From: Thermothielavioides terrestris NRRL 8126
Lineage: Eukaryota > Ascomycota > Sordariomycetes > Sordariales > Chaetomiaceae
Direction of reading: 5' to 3'
Length of the DNA stretch: 64,000 nt
NCBI RefSeq assembly: GCF_000226115.1
Contig: NC_016458.1
Span: 6,234,001 to 6,298,000, forward strand
Shown: piece by piece, positions 23,038 to 37,961 of the stretch
Layout of the letters: the number at the start of each line of letters is the position of its first letter
Position numbering within the stretch: the first letter of the stretch is position 1
Position numbers and translations under genes: made by a program
Notes under the pieces: generated by a model
What the model was told of the DNA's origin: nothing
Databases searched by the model: none
What the model saw: only the letters and a program-made list of their open reading frames with translations

Positions 23038-25725
23038 AGGTGAAGGTGAAGGGCAAGGTGGCGCGGTGTCCCAGTATTCTTTCTCGATCCTTGGTACACA
23101 CATACATGAAGGCATAGACTGTTAGAGCCAGTTTCTCTTCCTACTCGCCATCATTTTTCAAACCAGCCCTGCCAACCGAAGGATGACCACGGCGTGTCCC
23201 AGCTGCGAAGCCAGCAACCGCCTACCCTCCGCCGTGCCAGGTGCTGCCGAGCTGCGTGTCCAGGAACTCATTGCGGGCTGCGTACAGCGCCGGCTCGGGC
23301 GTCACGCCCGCCCGCCACGTAATTGCGTGGCGCCGCGGAAGCTCATCAGCGTGCTGTTGGCGGCGCGCAGCGGTTAGATGGGGCTTTTGTTGTTGTCGTT
23401 GTCGTGGTGGTGGTCTTGTGGTAGTGGTGGCCATGTTCAAGTTGGTCCCCTGGTCGGTTAAATCAAGCTACACTCGTTGTAACTACCGATGTGAGCTGGG
23501 GGAGGTTGGTTTGCTGTGGATGGTTTGTTATGAGCGAAATATTTGGTGTTTGATCAGATGTTGAAAACGTGAGATGGGGAAGTAGAGAGACAAGGTAAGT
23601 GTCTGGCCTGTGGACAACGCTATGTTGCCCTGCCTGCTCACGATCCGACGGTGAGAGTGCAATTCTACCTAATCCCGGTGGTTTCAGGTTGCTATTTATC
23701 GAGATGACTGAAACAGGGAGCATTTGAGGTCAGTCGCCATCGGCTTCCAACTGCAGCTGGCTGACATTTGAAGCCGCTCATGGAAGGGCGCTCAGCAACT
23801 CCGTAGGCACAGTGCCTTATCGACCTAACCAGTGCTTAATCATTCATGGCTGGGAGAACCGGGGGAGATTGCAGTCATTCTGTTGATATCGATAAATATC
23901 TCAACGTATATTATATGTGCCGTAAAAATAACAACAGAATTCCACACTCCATTCGGTGCCCTACTTCCACTACCTGGCAGATGCAAGCATGACTTGCGTG
24001 GGCCATTCTCGTGCTTTCAGCGGACCAACGCTTTTGGATGTGGAATGCTGAAAGTTGAAGGGCCTTGCGCGGCGAACTGAGAGTCGGTGGGGCTGACGAT
24101 GATGGTCATTCCATGCAAGTAGAGGCGCTCGTGCAGCTGGGTATGGTCATTATACTGTGGTAATCCCAGGAAGAGATTATAGTAATGCCAGCAACTCCTC
24201 GCATATGCTAAATTTGCTAGTCCGGTATGATGGGAGCTGGGGAAGAACCCAGATATCATACGGAGGTATACGTCCCCTTTTCGCTAGCAACAATGAAGCA
24301 TTCAGGATGAGCTGAGCTCTGTTAAATTGGACTTATTTGGCCCCTTTCTCACGCAGCCCGGGGCAATGCTGCTAACGTGAGTTAGCTCGAGGTCAATAAC
24401 CAAGTAACACACAGGAGGCTAGGTAGGTCATTCGTGCATGCACACTAGCGAAAACAGGTGTGCGACTCACCTGACACCTGGCGCGAGATGGAGATCGTCT
24501 TCGTGCAGTGGCGCCAATTGCACTGAGGCGACTGCTCTGCATTCCGCAGCTAACGTTCAATCCCCTCTCAAACAGTCCGACTCAAACAGTCCGACGGCCA
24601 GCCCAGCAAAAAGGGGCTTCCAGAAGCTGCACCCCTGTTTCGGGCTCTGTTTTGCAGGGGCCCAAGCTTGAGATGAAGGGGGCTGAATTTGCCATCATTG
24701 AGGCTGTGCTCCAATGGTCCGCGAGGCTGACGTCGTTAATGCCAATCTCAAGGCTCTCCCCCCTCTCCCCCGGTCCCCGTAGATTTCGGCTCCGGGGAAC
24801 ACGAGGCGGGGGGCGGATAACGACCTCCCAACCTGACGAGTTAAGTGAAATTAGCCTCGAGGGGCTAGTTAACTAGGTAACCAACAAACCCGGGAATCAA
24901 GTTGTCAAACAGCTCGGCTTCTAACACACACTAGGCACGGAGTACACGGTAGTAGGTAGCTAATCTTACGGAGTAGTGTTGCCATGTCTGGACGGAGTAG
25001 ATGATAATTTGTGAGTTGCTTTTCTTCGGCTACAGCTTGCCTCCCCTGACCTGGCGAGAGAGGTCGGCCCTCATGACACCTCGCCCGTGCTCCGGGGGGC
25101 AGCAACATCCTGGTATCATCACCAACGCCTCTTCGGATCTTCCCTGGGCACGGACGGCACTCTTGCCATTTCCCACGTGTTATCTTCGTCCAGAAAAGCT
25201 TCTGATAAGAGTGTAATCATGGCTAACTCTGTAAATATACTTTGGTCAATTGACACCGCGCTTTACTTGCCACTTTGGTTGCGTCTCTGCACTTCAAGGG
25301 AGCGCCACACTGTTTGAACTTGTGTACTGTGTTGTTACCGCACTTGCGGGGCTGGGTTGGTTGCTGAAGGGATTCCGCCCTTAGCCTGTGGGCCCCGCCC
25401 CGGTCCACCATGGCGGTTTCGAACCACCTGAGGTGGGCCCGCACTGCACCACAACCTGGAACCCTCCCGCATCCATTCCACCGTCCGCCAGATCCGCCAA
25501 CTTGGACTCGATCCGCGAGCCAACTTGGGCGGCAATCCCCCGACTACGAAGCCAACCGTTAACCCTTCTTTTATTCCGTACTTGCGCTGTTTGTCTCTTG
25601 CCTCCTGGATCGCACCTCCGTCTTCATTCTTTTAGGACCGTTCCCCTCCTTTGCACCCTCGCGATTGGGCTTGACTACGAAAGACGCCGACCGCCTCCCA
25701 CCGCGGCCTGTGCAACTTGGACGAA
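23038..25725. other. long intergenic region, no supported gene
   Basis: About 2.7 kb. Frames are short, overlapping and without motifs. A small AT-rich patch occurs at 23884-23940. GCTAGGTAGGT and AACTAGGTAACC elements lie near 24418 and 24870. The last 400 bp become CT-rich, consistent with the SCH9 promoter and leader. Confidence 0.55.
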
Positions 25726-27953
25726 ATGTCGTGGAAAATCACCAAAAGTAAGGACATCTGCACTGCGCTTCCTCCGCTCGGCCGTTCAGTGACTACAGTC
25801 GCTGCGCATTTTGCTGCGATCTCCTCTTGCTGCTCACCTGTTGCGTTACGTACGGGCTTGCTGACACCGTCTCCTCGCGCAGAGCTGAAGGAGACCCATC
25901 TGGGTCCCCTCACGAGCACCTTCTCCCGCTCTCCCTCGACATCCACCATTACAGACAAGGACGAGAAGAGCCAGCCTTCCCTCGCCGGAACGGCGACTCC
26001 GACAAACGAAAACAATATCGGTATGGTCTTTGTCCTTTGCCATCATCCAGATCCCTGCGTTTGGGCTCTTGGCTTTCGTCCGCGGGCCTCACGCTGACGA
26101 ACTGGTTCCTGCAGCTGCTTCGGAAGCCCTCTCCCAGACACCGCCCATCAAGGCCCCGAAACCGGGCATCCTCGTCGTCACGCTCCATGAAGGGCAGGGA
26201 TTCTCGCTCCCAGAGCAACATCGCAATGCCTTCAGTTCGTCCCACGGCGGCAGCTCCCTCTCGACGGGAAACGCCCTCAGCATGGCCGGCTCGACCCGGC
26301 CCTCCTCTTCGTCCCGGACACCCGGCTTCGTTGGCGGCCGGCCGCAGACCGCTGGCGGTTTTAGCGGCATCCCGACCAACCACGGCCGGATTTCCACAAA
26401 GTACATGCCCTACGCCCTCATCGATTTCGACAAGGTCCAGGTCTTTGTCAACTCGGTGGAGGGCACCCCCGAGAACCCGCTCTGGGCGGGCTCCAACACG
26501 CAGTACAAATTCGACGTCTCCCGCGTGACCGAGCTGGTCGTACATCTCTACATCCGAAACCCGAATTCGCCCCCGGGCTCCGGGCGGAGCCAGGACATCT
26601 TCCTCGGCGTCGTTCGCATCAACCCGAGATTCGAGGAGAGGCAGCCGTACGTCGAGGACCCCAAGGCCAGCAAGAAGGACCGGGAGAAGGCGGCCGCAGA
26701 GCACGCCAACCGCGAGCGCGCGCTGGGCCACAGCGGCGTCGAATGGGTCGACGTGCAATACGGCACCGGCAAGCTGAAGATTGGCGTCGAGTATGTCGAG
26801 AACCGAGCCGGCAAGCTGAAAATCGAGGATTTCGAGCTGCTCAAGGTGGTCGGAAAGGGCAGTTTCGGTAAGGTCATGCAAGTGCGCAAGAAGGACACGA
26901 ATCGAATCTACGCGCTCAAGACCATCCGCAAGGCGCACATCATCTCGCGGTCCGAAGTGGCCCATACGCTCGCGGAGCGGTCAGTCCTGGCCCAGATCAA
27001 CAACCCCTTTATCGTGCCGCTCAAGTTCACTTTCCAGAGCCCGGAAAAGCTCTACTTCGTTCTCGCCTTCGTCAACGGCGGTGAGCTCTTCCACCACCTC
27101 CAGAAGGAGCAGCGTTTCGACGTCAACCGTAGCCGGTTCTACACGGCCGAGCTGCTGTGCGCCCTGGAGTGCCTCCACGGGTTCAACGTTATCTACCGCG
27201 ATCTCAAGCCCGAGAATATCCTTCTCGACTACCAGGGCCACATTGCCCTCTGCGACTTTGGGCTCTGCAAGCTCGATATGAAGGATGAAGACCGCACCAA
27301 CACGTTTTGCGGAACGCCCGAGTATCTCGCGCCCGAGCTGCTGATGGGCAACGGTTACAACAAGACGGTCGACTGGTGGACGCTCGGCGTCTTGCTCTAT
27401 GAGATGCTGACCGGCCTCCCGCCGTTCTACGACGAGAACACCAACGAGATGTACCGCAAGATCCTCAGCGAGCCGCTGCACTTCCCCGGCCACGACATTG
27501 TGCCGCCGGCGGCCAAGGACCTGCTGACGAAGCTGCTGAACCGCGACCCTCAACAGCGCCTCGGAGCCAACGGGTCTGCCGAGATCAAGGCGCACCCCTT
27601 CTTCCACGCCATCGACTGGCGGAAGCTCTTACAGCGCAAGTACGAGCCGACGTTCAAGCCGAATGTGGTATGTAGCAACCGCACCAACTCTCCCCCCCAA
27701 CTTTGGCACAATGAGAGGCGATACTGACGGACCTCACCTTCAGGTCGACGCCCTGGACACGGACCAGTTCGATCCCGAGTTCACCTCGGAGCCGGCCAAG
27801 GATTCGTGGGTCGAGGGCCCGGTGCTCTCCGAGACGCTGCAAAACCAGTTCGCCGGTTTCAGCTACAACCGCCCGATTGCCGGACTCGCAGACGCCGGCG
27901 GCAGCATCAAGGACCCGTCTTTTGTGGGCAGCATCCAAGGCAGCATGAGATAA
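25726..27953 (+). CDS. sch9: AGC-family serine/threonine kinase SCH9 homologue
   Basis: Four exons, 25726-25747, 25883-26020, 26115-27667 and 27744-27953, are joined by introns of 135, 94 and 76 nt, giving 640 aa. The N-terminal half holds a C2-type region (PGILVVTLHEGQGF ... ISTKYMPYALIDFDKVQV ... LVVHLYIRNPN) characteristic of Sch9. The kinase domain starts near residue 292: VGKGSFGKV, ALKTIRK, YRDLKPENILL, CDFGLCK and the activation loop TFCGTPEYLAPE. The AGC tail ends with the hydrophobic motif FAGFSYN. Sch9 is the TORC1-phosphorylated S6K/Akt-like kinase that couples nutrients to growth, ribosome synthesis and lifespan. The very short first exon (MSWKITK) is inferred from its GTAAGG donor and phase. 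Confidence 0.93.
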
Positions 27954-29307
27954 GGGCGACGGTTGGCAGCGAGGGACACGGTTCGGGGGCTCTGGGTGGT
28001 GCCATGGCGGAAGGCCCTGCGTCTTTGCGGGCTGCCGTGGGCCCAAGAAGAGCGGGGTTGGTTGCTTGGCGAAGACGCGGTGGGGATGATTTGGACGGGG
28101 TAGTCCAGGCGAGAGTCGCGAGACATCGGGAACAGCCAGCGCGAAGCAGAGCCAAGACTCTTTTCCCATTTTGCTTTCGTCTTTTTCTTTTCTTTAGCTG
28201 GGGCTCAGCGATTGCAAGCCCAAGCGCTTTTGCAGCGGACAGCGCATACACCACATTTCCACAGCTTTTGGGATTTGGGCATGGTCATTGGGGGTCTGAT
28301 CTTTGGTCCTTGTCTTTTTCTTGCGTTCTTTGTCGTTTCTCTCCGACTGTTTCCATTGAATTATCTGGGAGGGGGGGAATGAGGGAAGGAGGGCTGAAGA
28401 GAGTGTCGAACACACTCACACAGCGAAGTCAGCCAGCGGGCCGAGACAGACAAAAAAAAAGAAGATTCGATGCGAGACTCGGCAGCCACGCCCATCGCAT
28501 CATCGCATACCCCAGCTCGTTCGTCCGAAGTCGGGTGATTGAGGGGCTTTCCAGTGCCTTCCCTTATCCACGAGCCACGAGCCCGGTGTGCCTTAGGGGG
28601 CAGCCTGCCTGGGATGTACGTGCGATGTTTATGTTATCGCCAGCCCGGCAGGATTTATCCCGTCCACAAACACCCCCGCGCTAGCGCTCTGAGGCTCTTA
28701 TTCAGCGCGCTGAGCGAATTGGCTAAATCGGCGGTGGAGCACAGTCGAACTGTCAGGCGAGGGGCTTGACACATCGAGACCGACCGCGGAAGGTGGGGCA
28801 GTTCCGGAGATGCTGGCTGTGACGTTTGCGCGCCCGAGACTCGAGACTTTTGCTTGATCGTCCTGGGCGAGCATGCCGCTTTAAAACCCCTCATGGATGC
28901 CGCTAGCGGGCGTATTCTCTGTTCCGCACTTGTGCCGCCTCCAACGAACTGAGTGCAGTATTGTATATTTCTGGTATGCTGTCTACCTGCCTGTTCCTGA
29001 AACCAACAGCCATGCTTCGTTCCTTCCTCTCCCTGGCTGCGCCGATACGTCACTCCGTCAGCTCCCGCAGTGTCCCGCACCGCATGCGGGGCACCCGAGC
29101 TCAAAACCCAATATCAAACACCCCACCTCCCACTCCCGGCTTCCGGGCTCCAAACATTCCACCGCGCCTTCCCAACTAACAGACTCCACTGCAGCAGGCA
29201 GAATTGATTTCGCTTCAATCGTCCCGTTGAACATCGGAGCACACACAAGACAGCTCGAAAGGGAAAAGTTCAAAAAAAGGAACGAAAAGAAAAGAAAAGG
29301 ATACACC
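27954..29307. other. intergenic region, no supported gene
   Basis: The first part, with T-rich tracts near 28160-28200, is likely the SCH9 3' UTR. The last several hundred bases are the promoter and A/G-rich leader of pgi. The pgi frame is open upstream of 29308, but that part is low-complexity Pro/Ser/Lys and not conserved. Confidence 0.6.
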
Positions 29308-31069
<1,762 letters not shown>

Positions 31070-32133
31070 GGGAGGGCAGGCAGGTGGGGTGGAGTGTACC
31101 TTGTGAGCATAGGATAGGATTGCTATAGCATTAGCCGCTGTTCAAGCTCGGAAAATATAAGGAGGCCATCATGATCATTTACATTCGCCGCCGTTGGATC
31201 ATAGGTGGGCATCCTTGAAAGCAAGTATGTGTGCAGCAACTCCGTAATGATCTCTCCCTCTTTTTGGGCGCCAATCTTGCCAATGCCTGCCGGTCCGCCT
31301 AGCCAGCCACGTACGTTAGTTACCTTTCGCTCCCGCAACCCACCCAGCCAGCCGTTTTGCGCGTAAACAAAACCATGAAGCAAACCAGCCTGATTTGATG
31401 GTCCAACCGAACCGTCAGCTCACACTTGCCCAGAGTCCTTTGAAAGCCCCATCACACACACACACACAATCTTTTTTTGTCACGGTTAAACACACACAGA
31501 GCAGCACACACAGAGCAGAGCACAAGCATCATCATCACCACCCAAGCCCAAGACGCCTTGTCAATAAGATGAAGAACCCATCGTACACACATACAGGACA
31601 GCCCACACCGAGATGGAAAAGGAAACCACGACAAAAAAAAAAGAGAGGTGAGTGGACCGTTCGGGTCAACCAGTCAGTCAGTCAGCCAGCCAGCCAAGTT
31701 CGAAGAAAAAGAGGAGTTCTATCGACTCGCATTCTTCTTCTTCTTTTCCTTCGTCATCGTCATCTCCTCCTTCTCGCCTATGGAAAACGCATCACCTCCA
31801 GTGTTTCGCATAGAGCGACGAGACCCGGCCCGACTCGACTGACTTGTTGCAACGCACCGGAACGCAACGGCGGTTCTGTGTGTGGATGGACGATGGTTGG
31901 ATAGGGGGGTAGATAAGCCGGATGCGGGATGTTCCGAGCGTTTCCTTCTGTGATGATCCTTTTAGATATTCTTCAATCGAACTTTGCGCCCCCCCAATCG
32001 AGTTCATGTCCCGTCCGTTTCTCAACCTGTCCTTGGCTTTCCCAAATAACAACAAAACACCCCGGCTGTCCGCCCAACGCCCGGTTTTTCAGCAACCCCG
32101 GCTCGTGGGTCGGGGGATCTCCTTGCCATCCTC
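31070..32133. other. intergenic region with short microsatellites
   Basis: Between convergent pgi and DEF1 genes, so mostly 3' UTRs. It has a CA repeat at about 31453-31468 and CAGT/CAGC units around 31669-31694. No gene is supported. Confidence 0.6.
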
Positions 32134-35100
32134 CTAGTGATAGTTGTTCCCCCAGCCCCGAGGCGGATTGCCGTAGTAGTTGCCAGCGAAGCCCTGCGCG
32201 CCGTAGCCGGCGCCGTAGCTGGTCTGGTGGCTCTGAGCACCGCTGGCGCTCATGCCGTAGCCGCCGGCGGCTGACTGGGTACCGTGGAGGCCGTGGCCCT
32301 GCATGTGGCTCGGGTATCCGTAGCCGCCCATGCCGCCGAGGCCGCTCTGCTGGCTGGACTGCGGCGGCGGGAGACCGGCTTGCGACGGGCCGTTATTCGC
32401 CGCCGAGCCGGGACGGGGCGCCGTGCCGAGCGAAGGGCTCGGTCCGCCGCCAGCCTTGGAATCGCCGAAGGGCTTCAAGTCGTCACCTGAGGTCGGGCCG
32501 GCGCCTGGTTGCGAGCCAGGCGCATTGAACGCCTGTCCGCCCTGCGACTGGTAGGCGGAGCCGCCGCGGCCGAATGTGTCGTGTACGCCGCCGAATCCGC
32601 CGCCAAGGCCCTGCTGGCCCGACTGGGCGGAGCCGGCACGCCCGTAATCGCCCAGGCCGCCCATCACGCCGGTATCTCGGTGAAGAGCTGATTGGCCGAA
32701 CGCTCCCGCGGGAGACGAGTACCCATGAGGACCTTGGGGCGTGATTCCGTACTGGCTAGGCTGGTAGCCCAGACCGCCCTTGCCGTATGGGCCACCATAA
32801 GCGCCCTGGTTGTAGCCTTGGTAGCCACCCATGTATCCGGAATAGTACGGGCTCGAATAGTAAGGGTGGGCGCTATACGGGTACTCGTGCGGCTGCTGGC
32901 CGTGCGTTTGAGCCTGCGTGCTCGGGGTGTTCTGAGCCTGGCTGGCGGCCTGACCCGCCGCGGGGGCAGCGCCAACCTGCGAGTCGGCGGCAGCGGCGCC
33001 GAAGCGGGACTGTCCGTGCTGAACACCGCTCTGAGGGTACTGAGTAAGGTTGTCGGTCTGGGGCGCGTTATACCCGGCGAACGAACGCTGCGGCTGCGAC
33101 GACAGGGCATCTTGCTGACCCTGCGCGCCCTGTTGCTGCCCGAAGTTCTGGTTGTAGTAGTTGAAGCGGTTCTGGTGGTCTGCGGTGTAGTAAGATGAAA
33201 ACTCGCTGGGGGCGGAGCTGAAGGGACCACCGGGCTGCTGCTGGCTCGGCGCTTGCGCCGCTTGTCCCTGGCCCTGGAAGCCGCCCTCGAACTGGTTCTG
33301 GGTGGCCGAAGCGATGGCTGGCTGTTGGCCGAACGGCTCGAACGGTTTCGATGTGGGGAATGAAGGGTGCTCCTGAGAGGCAGGCTGGCCAAAGCGACCA
33401 AACTGCTGGTTGTTCGGAGCGGCAGGCGGTTGTGCGGCTGCTGAAGGGGAGATAATTAGAGGATGCCCTGCGAATGGCGAAGGCATGTGGGCGGAGTTGA
33501 ACATACCCTGCGAGGTGGAGGGAGCATTTGCGGGAGGTGCGGAGGGTGCAGGGGCTAGAGATGGGTTAGCGGTAGGGAGCCAAGGCACCTTAGGCGGGTT
33601 GAAGCCCATACCGGCAGGTCCTGCAGGAACTTGAGCAGCCGCCGGCTTTTGGGTGGGGAACGCTTCGGGAACGGGTGTAGGCTGCGCGGGGGGAAGAGAT
33701 GTACGGGGATGTGCAACAGGTGAATCCTCGGGCGGCTGAGGGCGAGTCTCGGGTTCCTCGCGATCGCCATCGACGTCGTCGTCGATCGGGCCATTCAGGC
33801 TGAAAGCGCCAAATTGAACGGCAGCACGATCAACCTGGTCACGGTTACCGGGCATGCGGACGGGCTCAAGCTGGTCGAGCATGCGTCGGGGGTGGTGGAC
33901 GGGAGTGCGGGCCGCTGGTTTCGGGGCTGTGCGGGCCTGGTGTTGCTGCTGGGAAGCCGAAAGAGGGGTGGCTGTCGCGCTGGGCGCCGGCCCCCGCGGA
34001 TCCCAAGAATCGGCGGCCTCGCTGGCGGCCGTGTCTGTCTGGGGGGGATGTGAGACGTCTGCTATAGTATCAAGATTCTTCTCGGTAAGTTGATCCTTGG
34101 AGGGCAACAATGCGACTTCGGGGACGACGGGAGTGACAGCCGGAACCGCGGGCACGACAGGGACAGCAGGCGGGGCTGGCTCAGCCTGGGGCGCCGGGGC
34201 GGGCTCCTTCACCGGCTCGGCGGCGGACTCCTCAACCGGGGCCGGGGCCGGACCTTCGGGCTCAGGTGCGGTAGGTTCCGCAGGAGGCAGATGCTCAATG
34301 GCCGGTTCGGAGACCTTAGCGGGTGCCTCCTTCGGCTTGGGGGCTGGCTTGGGAGTGGTCGATTGTCTCAACATGCTTGCCCAAGTGGTCTTGGTCCCTT
34401 CGGGAACTGCGGTGTGTCTCGCAACAGTCGCCGTGGCGTTCGGGACGGTGGTCGTCGTACCCGGGGCATTCTCTGTCGCGGAAGGTTCGCCCCAAGCAGG
34501 CGACTCTTCAGACGGCTTGGTGTTCCATTCCGTGGATTCTTCAGTCGGGACCGAAAGGGGTTGGCTTTCCTTGGCCCGGGTTCCATTGGTTGTGGCATGG
34601 GTCGACCTGCCGCGTGCGCCACCACGACCACCACGCTCAGTGGCTCTGCCGCGGCCCCGGCCGCTGTCGGCATTGCGACCGCCTCGGGCATTTCGCTGGG
34701 CGCCCCCCGGAGCCGAATCGCCGGCCGCAGTCGTGGCCGTGTCGGGCTTGGCCTTGGGACGCGAACGCTCCTTCTTCGTCTTCGAGACTTCGCCCCACTG
34801 TGAAATGGTGCCTATGCGCAGGCAGATGTACGTTAGCCGACTAGCGTTCTGTTCTGAGGGACGAAGCCGACGTGACCCCGACATAATCCTCCAACGAACG
34901 TGCAATCCTCAACGGCATGGCGGGAGCCGGGGTATCAAAAGCGCGGCGAGAAAGCCGCACTGCATCTGGACGGGCAGCAAACAAGGGTGAAGGTCAAACG
35001 GTCAGCTTACCCTCAGCAATTCGGGTGACGGCCAAGTTCTCGTCACCGTCGGTCTCGCGAAGAGCAAACAGGATGTCAACCTCGGACCAGTCGGTAAACA

Positions 35101-35332
35101 TTTCTTTGATGACGGCAACCTTGCTGCCGTATTGCTGCCTGAGCTGGCCGACTTCGCCCTCGTCCTCAAAGGTCGGTAGCGAGGATTCTGTTTCTGGTTT
35201 GTCTTCGCCATTGACGCCAGCAGGCCGAGCACCAGCGCGACCTCCTCCCCGAGCCGCAGTGCCGCCGCCCCGGCCGCCCCGACCAGAGCCTCTGCCGCGC
35301 GCGGCAGCAGGTCTGGAGTGCACCTCAGACAT
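32134..35332 (-). CDS. def1: RNA polymerase II degradation factor DEF1 homologue
   Basis: Two exons, 35332-35011 and 34811-32134, are joined across a 199-nt intron (GTAAGC ... GCATAG), giving 999 aa. The first exon has an RGG/Gly-rich N-terminus and a CUE-like fold (VGQLRQQYGSKVAVIKEMF ... LFALRETDGDENLAVTRIAEG). The junction reads IAEGTISQWGEVSK, the conserved Def1 motif. A long disordered Pro/Ala/Glu region follows, then a Gln/Gly/Tyr/Ser-rich C-terminus with prion-like composition ending GNPPRGWGNNYH. In yeast, Def1 brings the Elongin-Cullin ligase to stalled RNA polymerase II via its CUE domain and is activated by proteasomal removal of its C-terminus. Long Gly/Gln tracts make exact residue numbering less certain than identity. 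Confidence 0.9.
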
Positions 35333-36758
35333 TGCTGAGATGTAGGATGATGTGGTGGTGGGTCAAGGGAAAATTGGGCGACCGAATCGCGTGTCGATGG
35401 CAAACCACGAATAACGGCGGACGGCAGGAAAGGGCAAAGAGAAAGAGAAAAAAAAATCCGGATCGTCGAGGATGGATCGGATTCGCGCAGCGCGAATCAA
35501 ATCGAATCGTGGGCGTGACCCGTGGCGATGGATCAATTCGTGTTGGTTTGTGGTTGTGGGAAGAGGAAACAAAGGTGCAGCTGGATAGGCAGAAAGGCAC
35601 GAGCACGAGCCACGGAGGTGTTCAGTTTTTGCCCGTCGCTGCAGAGTTGGCTTGCCCCAAAAGGAGAGCAGAGGCCACTCAAGGTTCCAGTGCTCCAAGC
35701 CCTGCTGTGGGCAACGGCAGTCCACCCGCGTGCATTTCGTCCCCGGAAGGTACAACCTAATACAGTGTGTGGCACGGCGCACAGCCTCGCCGATTTACTG
35801 GTGGGCGTCTGTCAGAGCATTCTTGGCGCACGTCTCCGGTCTTCAAGATGGGCATCAATTGCAAGTCAAGGTTACAGGATTTCTGTTTCATTTCGCAGTT
35901 GCGGTTTTGCGAGTGTCCGGGACCAAACCGACTGAGCGTCTGAGCAATTGCCACCTCCAGCATTGCTGTTGCGCGCAGGAAAGCCCGAACTGGGGACGCA
36001 TGCGAATCTACGCTCTGCGCCTCGCTTACTGTGTACATTCCAGGTTCCTTACACAGTTGGTAACTGCCGGAAGCGCATCTGCGTAAATACGTATCTTACA
36101 ATACTTGCTGGGTTCATTCGCAGCTGAGCACACGCATGCATCTGTTGGCATCAGGTGACACTAGCAACAGAGAGGGCGGCACAATGCCGGCTGCTCGAGA
36201 TGGGGTCACACGAACGACGGGTAGTCCTTCAATTGCGGCGTCACAGTGAAAATACGGGCAATCGGGGGAAGATTCCAGTAATGGGTTAGGCTAGATGGCA
36301 GAAGTCCCATGGCCGGTCCCAAACGACGTCGGTGTTTGCTGTGCACAGAGTACCTAGCAAGGAGTAGCGAAGGCATTCACGTTATTATTGCTGCGGTCAG
36401 CTATATGGCAGATAGCATCAGCATGCTCGCAGGCGGTGGTTTATTTCCTGAAGAGGGCGCATGCTTTGCACTAGTGTAACTGGTGTAATGTATCCGTAAT
36501 CCGTACGGTAAGGTAATGGATGCCTGACCGCCCACATGGTCCCAACGCACGGTCATGCAACCTGTGATCGGCAGAGAGAGGCACGGTGTCAGCTAGAGAT
36601 TATAGGCACTGTGACAGCTTGCATCGAGCCACCGCCAGCAACAGTAGCTCCATCAATGCTCCGTCAACATCGCCAAGTCCCCTCCACACCGGCTTCGAGC
36701 CTGATGGCCATCGACCCCGATTGAATCGCGCGCTCGCTCCCGCGGCGACAAAAACACG
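35333..36758. other. intergenic region, no supported gene
   Basis: The DEF1 promoter and leader lie at the left side. Remaining frames on both strands are short and share no features with known proteins. Confidence 0.6.
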
Positions 36759-37961
36759 ATGCAGAAAACAAGGGTGCTCAGCTCGCTGCGCGACCTCTTC
36801 CCGCCCATCCACCAGCCGCTGCCGCTCGACAAGCGCGAGAGCCAGCGGCTGCTCGAGTCGCTGAAGAAGTCGTTCCGCGAGGAGCTGGATAGGCAGCACG
36901 GCTGGGTCTCCCGCCCCGTCAGCGATCCATTGCCGTTGCCCAACCTGCCCCTCAATTACCTACCCAGCAACGATAGCCGGCCCAGCTCCGCGCGGGCGTC
37001 GACCGACCAGCATCTGCACGCCATCCTCGACAACCCGCACTTCAGCCCGGCCGAGAGGGCGCAGGCGACCGATGGCTCCGCAAATGTCTGGGACCGCCAC
37101 AAGAACGTCTTCTCCCTCGCTGTCTCGAGGGGCTTGATGACCCTGCCTCGGGCGCACGGTTTCCTCCTGCACATCCAGGCCGAGGTCGGCCATGCGCCGG
37201 CATTGTCCATCCTCGAGGGCCTGAAACCCACCGGCGCCGGCCTGCTCGTTCTGCGGTGGCTCCAGTCCTCGGGCATGGAACGCGACCTCTCGTTCCTCTC
37301 CCACGGCAGCTTCGCACACATCCTCGTCCGGTTCCTTGTCGCCGAGGGCCGCGAGGATATCGTCTGGTCTTGGATCGAGCGCCTGATGAGGAAAGAGGGC
37401 GCCCTAGACCGGAAAATTCCAGTCGATCTTGGCTCATCGGCGCTCCTTGCCTCCCTTGTCTCCACCAAAGCTCACGACGTTGAGTTGGAGGGCGGGTACA
37501 CGGCCGTGCTGAAGGGAGCCGCTATGCTCCGGGAGCAGGGATTGCCTCCCATCCGATTGAAAGGTGCCTGGCGTACGGTCTCCTATCAGAGCACGACCAA
37601 GGCATGGAAGCACTCCAAGCCGCCTGCCGAGTTGTTTGAGCGCTTCTGTTCTCTAGGACCCACCCTCCCGGCGTCCCCGTTGGATATGGCCCATCTCAAT
37701 CTGTGCCACCCCGTCAACCCCTCTCCGCGGCTCGCTGTTGAGTTCCTGTCAAGCAAGTCTGCCTGGCAGGGGTTGGATCCTGCCGCGCCGAGTTTCAAAC
37801 AAAAGATCTACTTGCAACGAATCTACTCGCTGGGTCTCGACGCTCTTCAGCACTTGATGAAGCTTGACGAGGTCAGGGAGGCATCACGACTTTGGGACAT
37901 TCTGAAGACGCGTCTCGGCGGCGGCGGCGGGCATACTTTGAACAGTCTCAGCCCTGCCTGA
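36759..37961 (+). CDS. conserved-looking helical protein, unknown function
   Basis: Single exon of 400 aa starting MQKTRVLSSLRDLFPP. Composition and codon use (C/G-ending) are those of a real gene, and the opposite-strand frames are poorer. Charged and hydrophobic residues alternate in helical periodicity throughout (RESQRLLESLKKSFREEL, EDIVWSWIERLMRKEG, QRIYSLGLDALQHLMKL), hinting at an alpha-solenoid of the kind seen in fungal mitochondrial expression factors. The short basic N-terminus could be a weak mitochondrial leader. I see no catalytic motif. Family assignment is open. Confidence 0.7.
   Translation: MQKTRVLSSLRDLFPPIHQPLPLDKRESQRLLESLKKSFREELDRQHGWVSRPVSDPLPLPNLPLNYLPSNDSRPSSARASTDQHLHAILDNPHFSPAERAQATDGSANVWDRHKNVFSLAVSRGLMTLPRAHGFLLHIQAEVGHAPALSILEGLKPTGAGLLVLRWLQSSGMERDLSFLSHGSFAHILVRFLVAEGREDIVWSWIERLMRKEGALDRKIPVDLGSSALLASLVSTKAHDVELEGGYTAVLKGAAMLREQGLPPIRLKGAWRTVSYQSTTKAWKHSKPPAELFERFCSLGPTLPASPLDMAHLNLCHPVNPSPRLAVEFLSSKSAWQGLDPAAPSFKQKIYLQRIYSLGLDALQHLMKLDEVREASRLWDILKTRLGGGGGHTLNSLSPA

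Noticed and set aside
21711..23117. 468-codon plus frame overlapping the lipase
   Set aside because: Arg/Gly-rich alternate frame of the lipase, which has clear catalytic motifs in its own frame.
9437..25725. Secondary-metabolite gene cluster around the P450 and ABC transporter
   Set aside because: No polyketide, peptide or terpene synthase and no pathway regulator in the neighbourhood; genes are widely spaced.
28897..29307. Upstream extension of the glucose-6-phosphate isomerase frame
   Set aside because: Low-complexity residues; the CACCATGG start at 29308 gives the family length.
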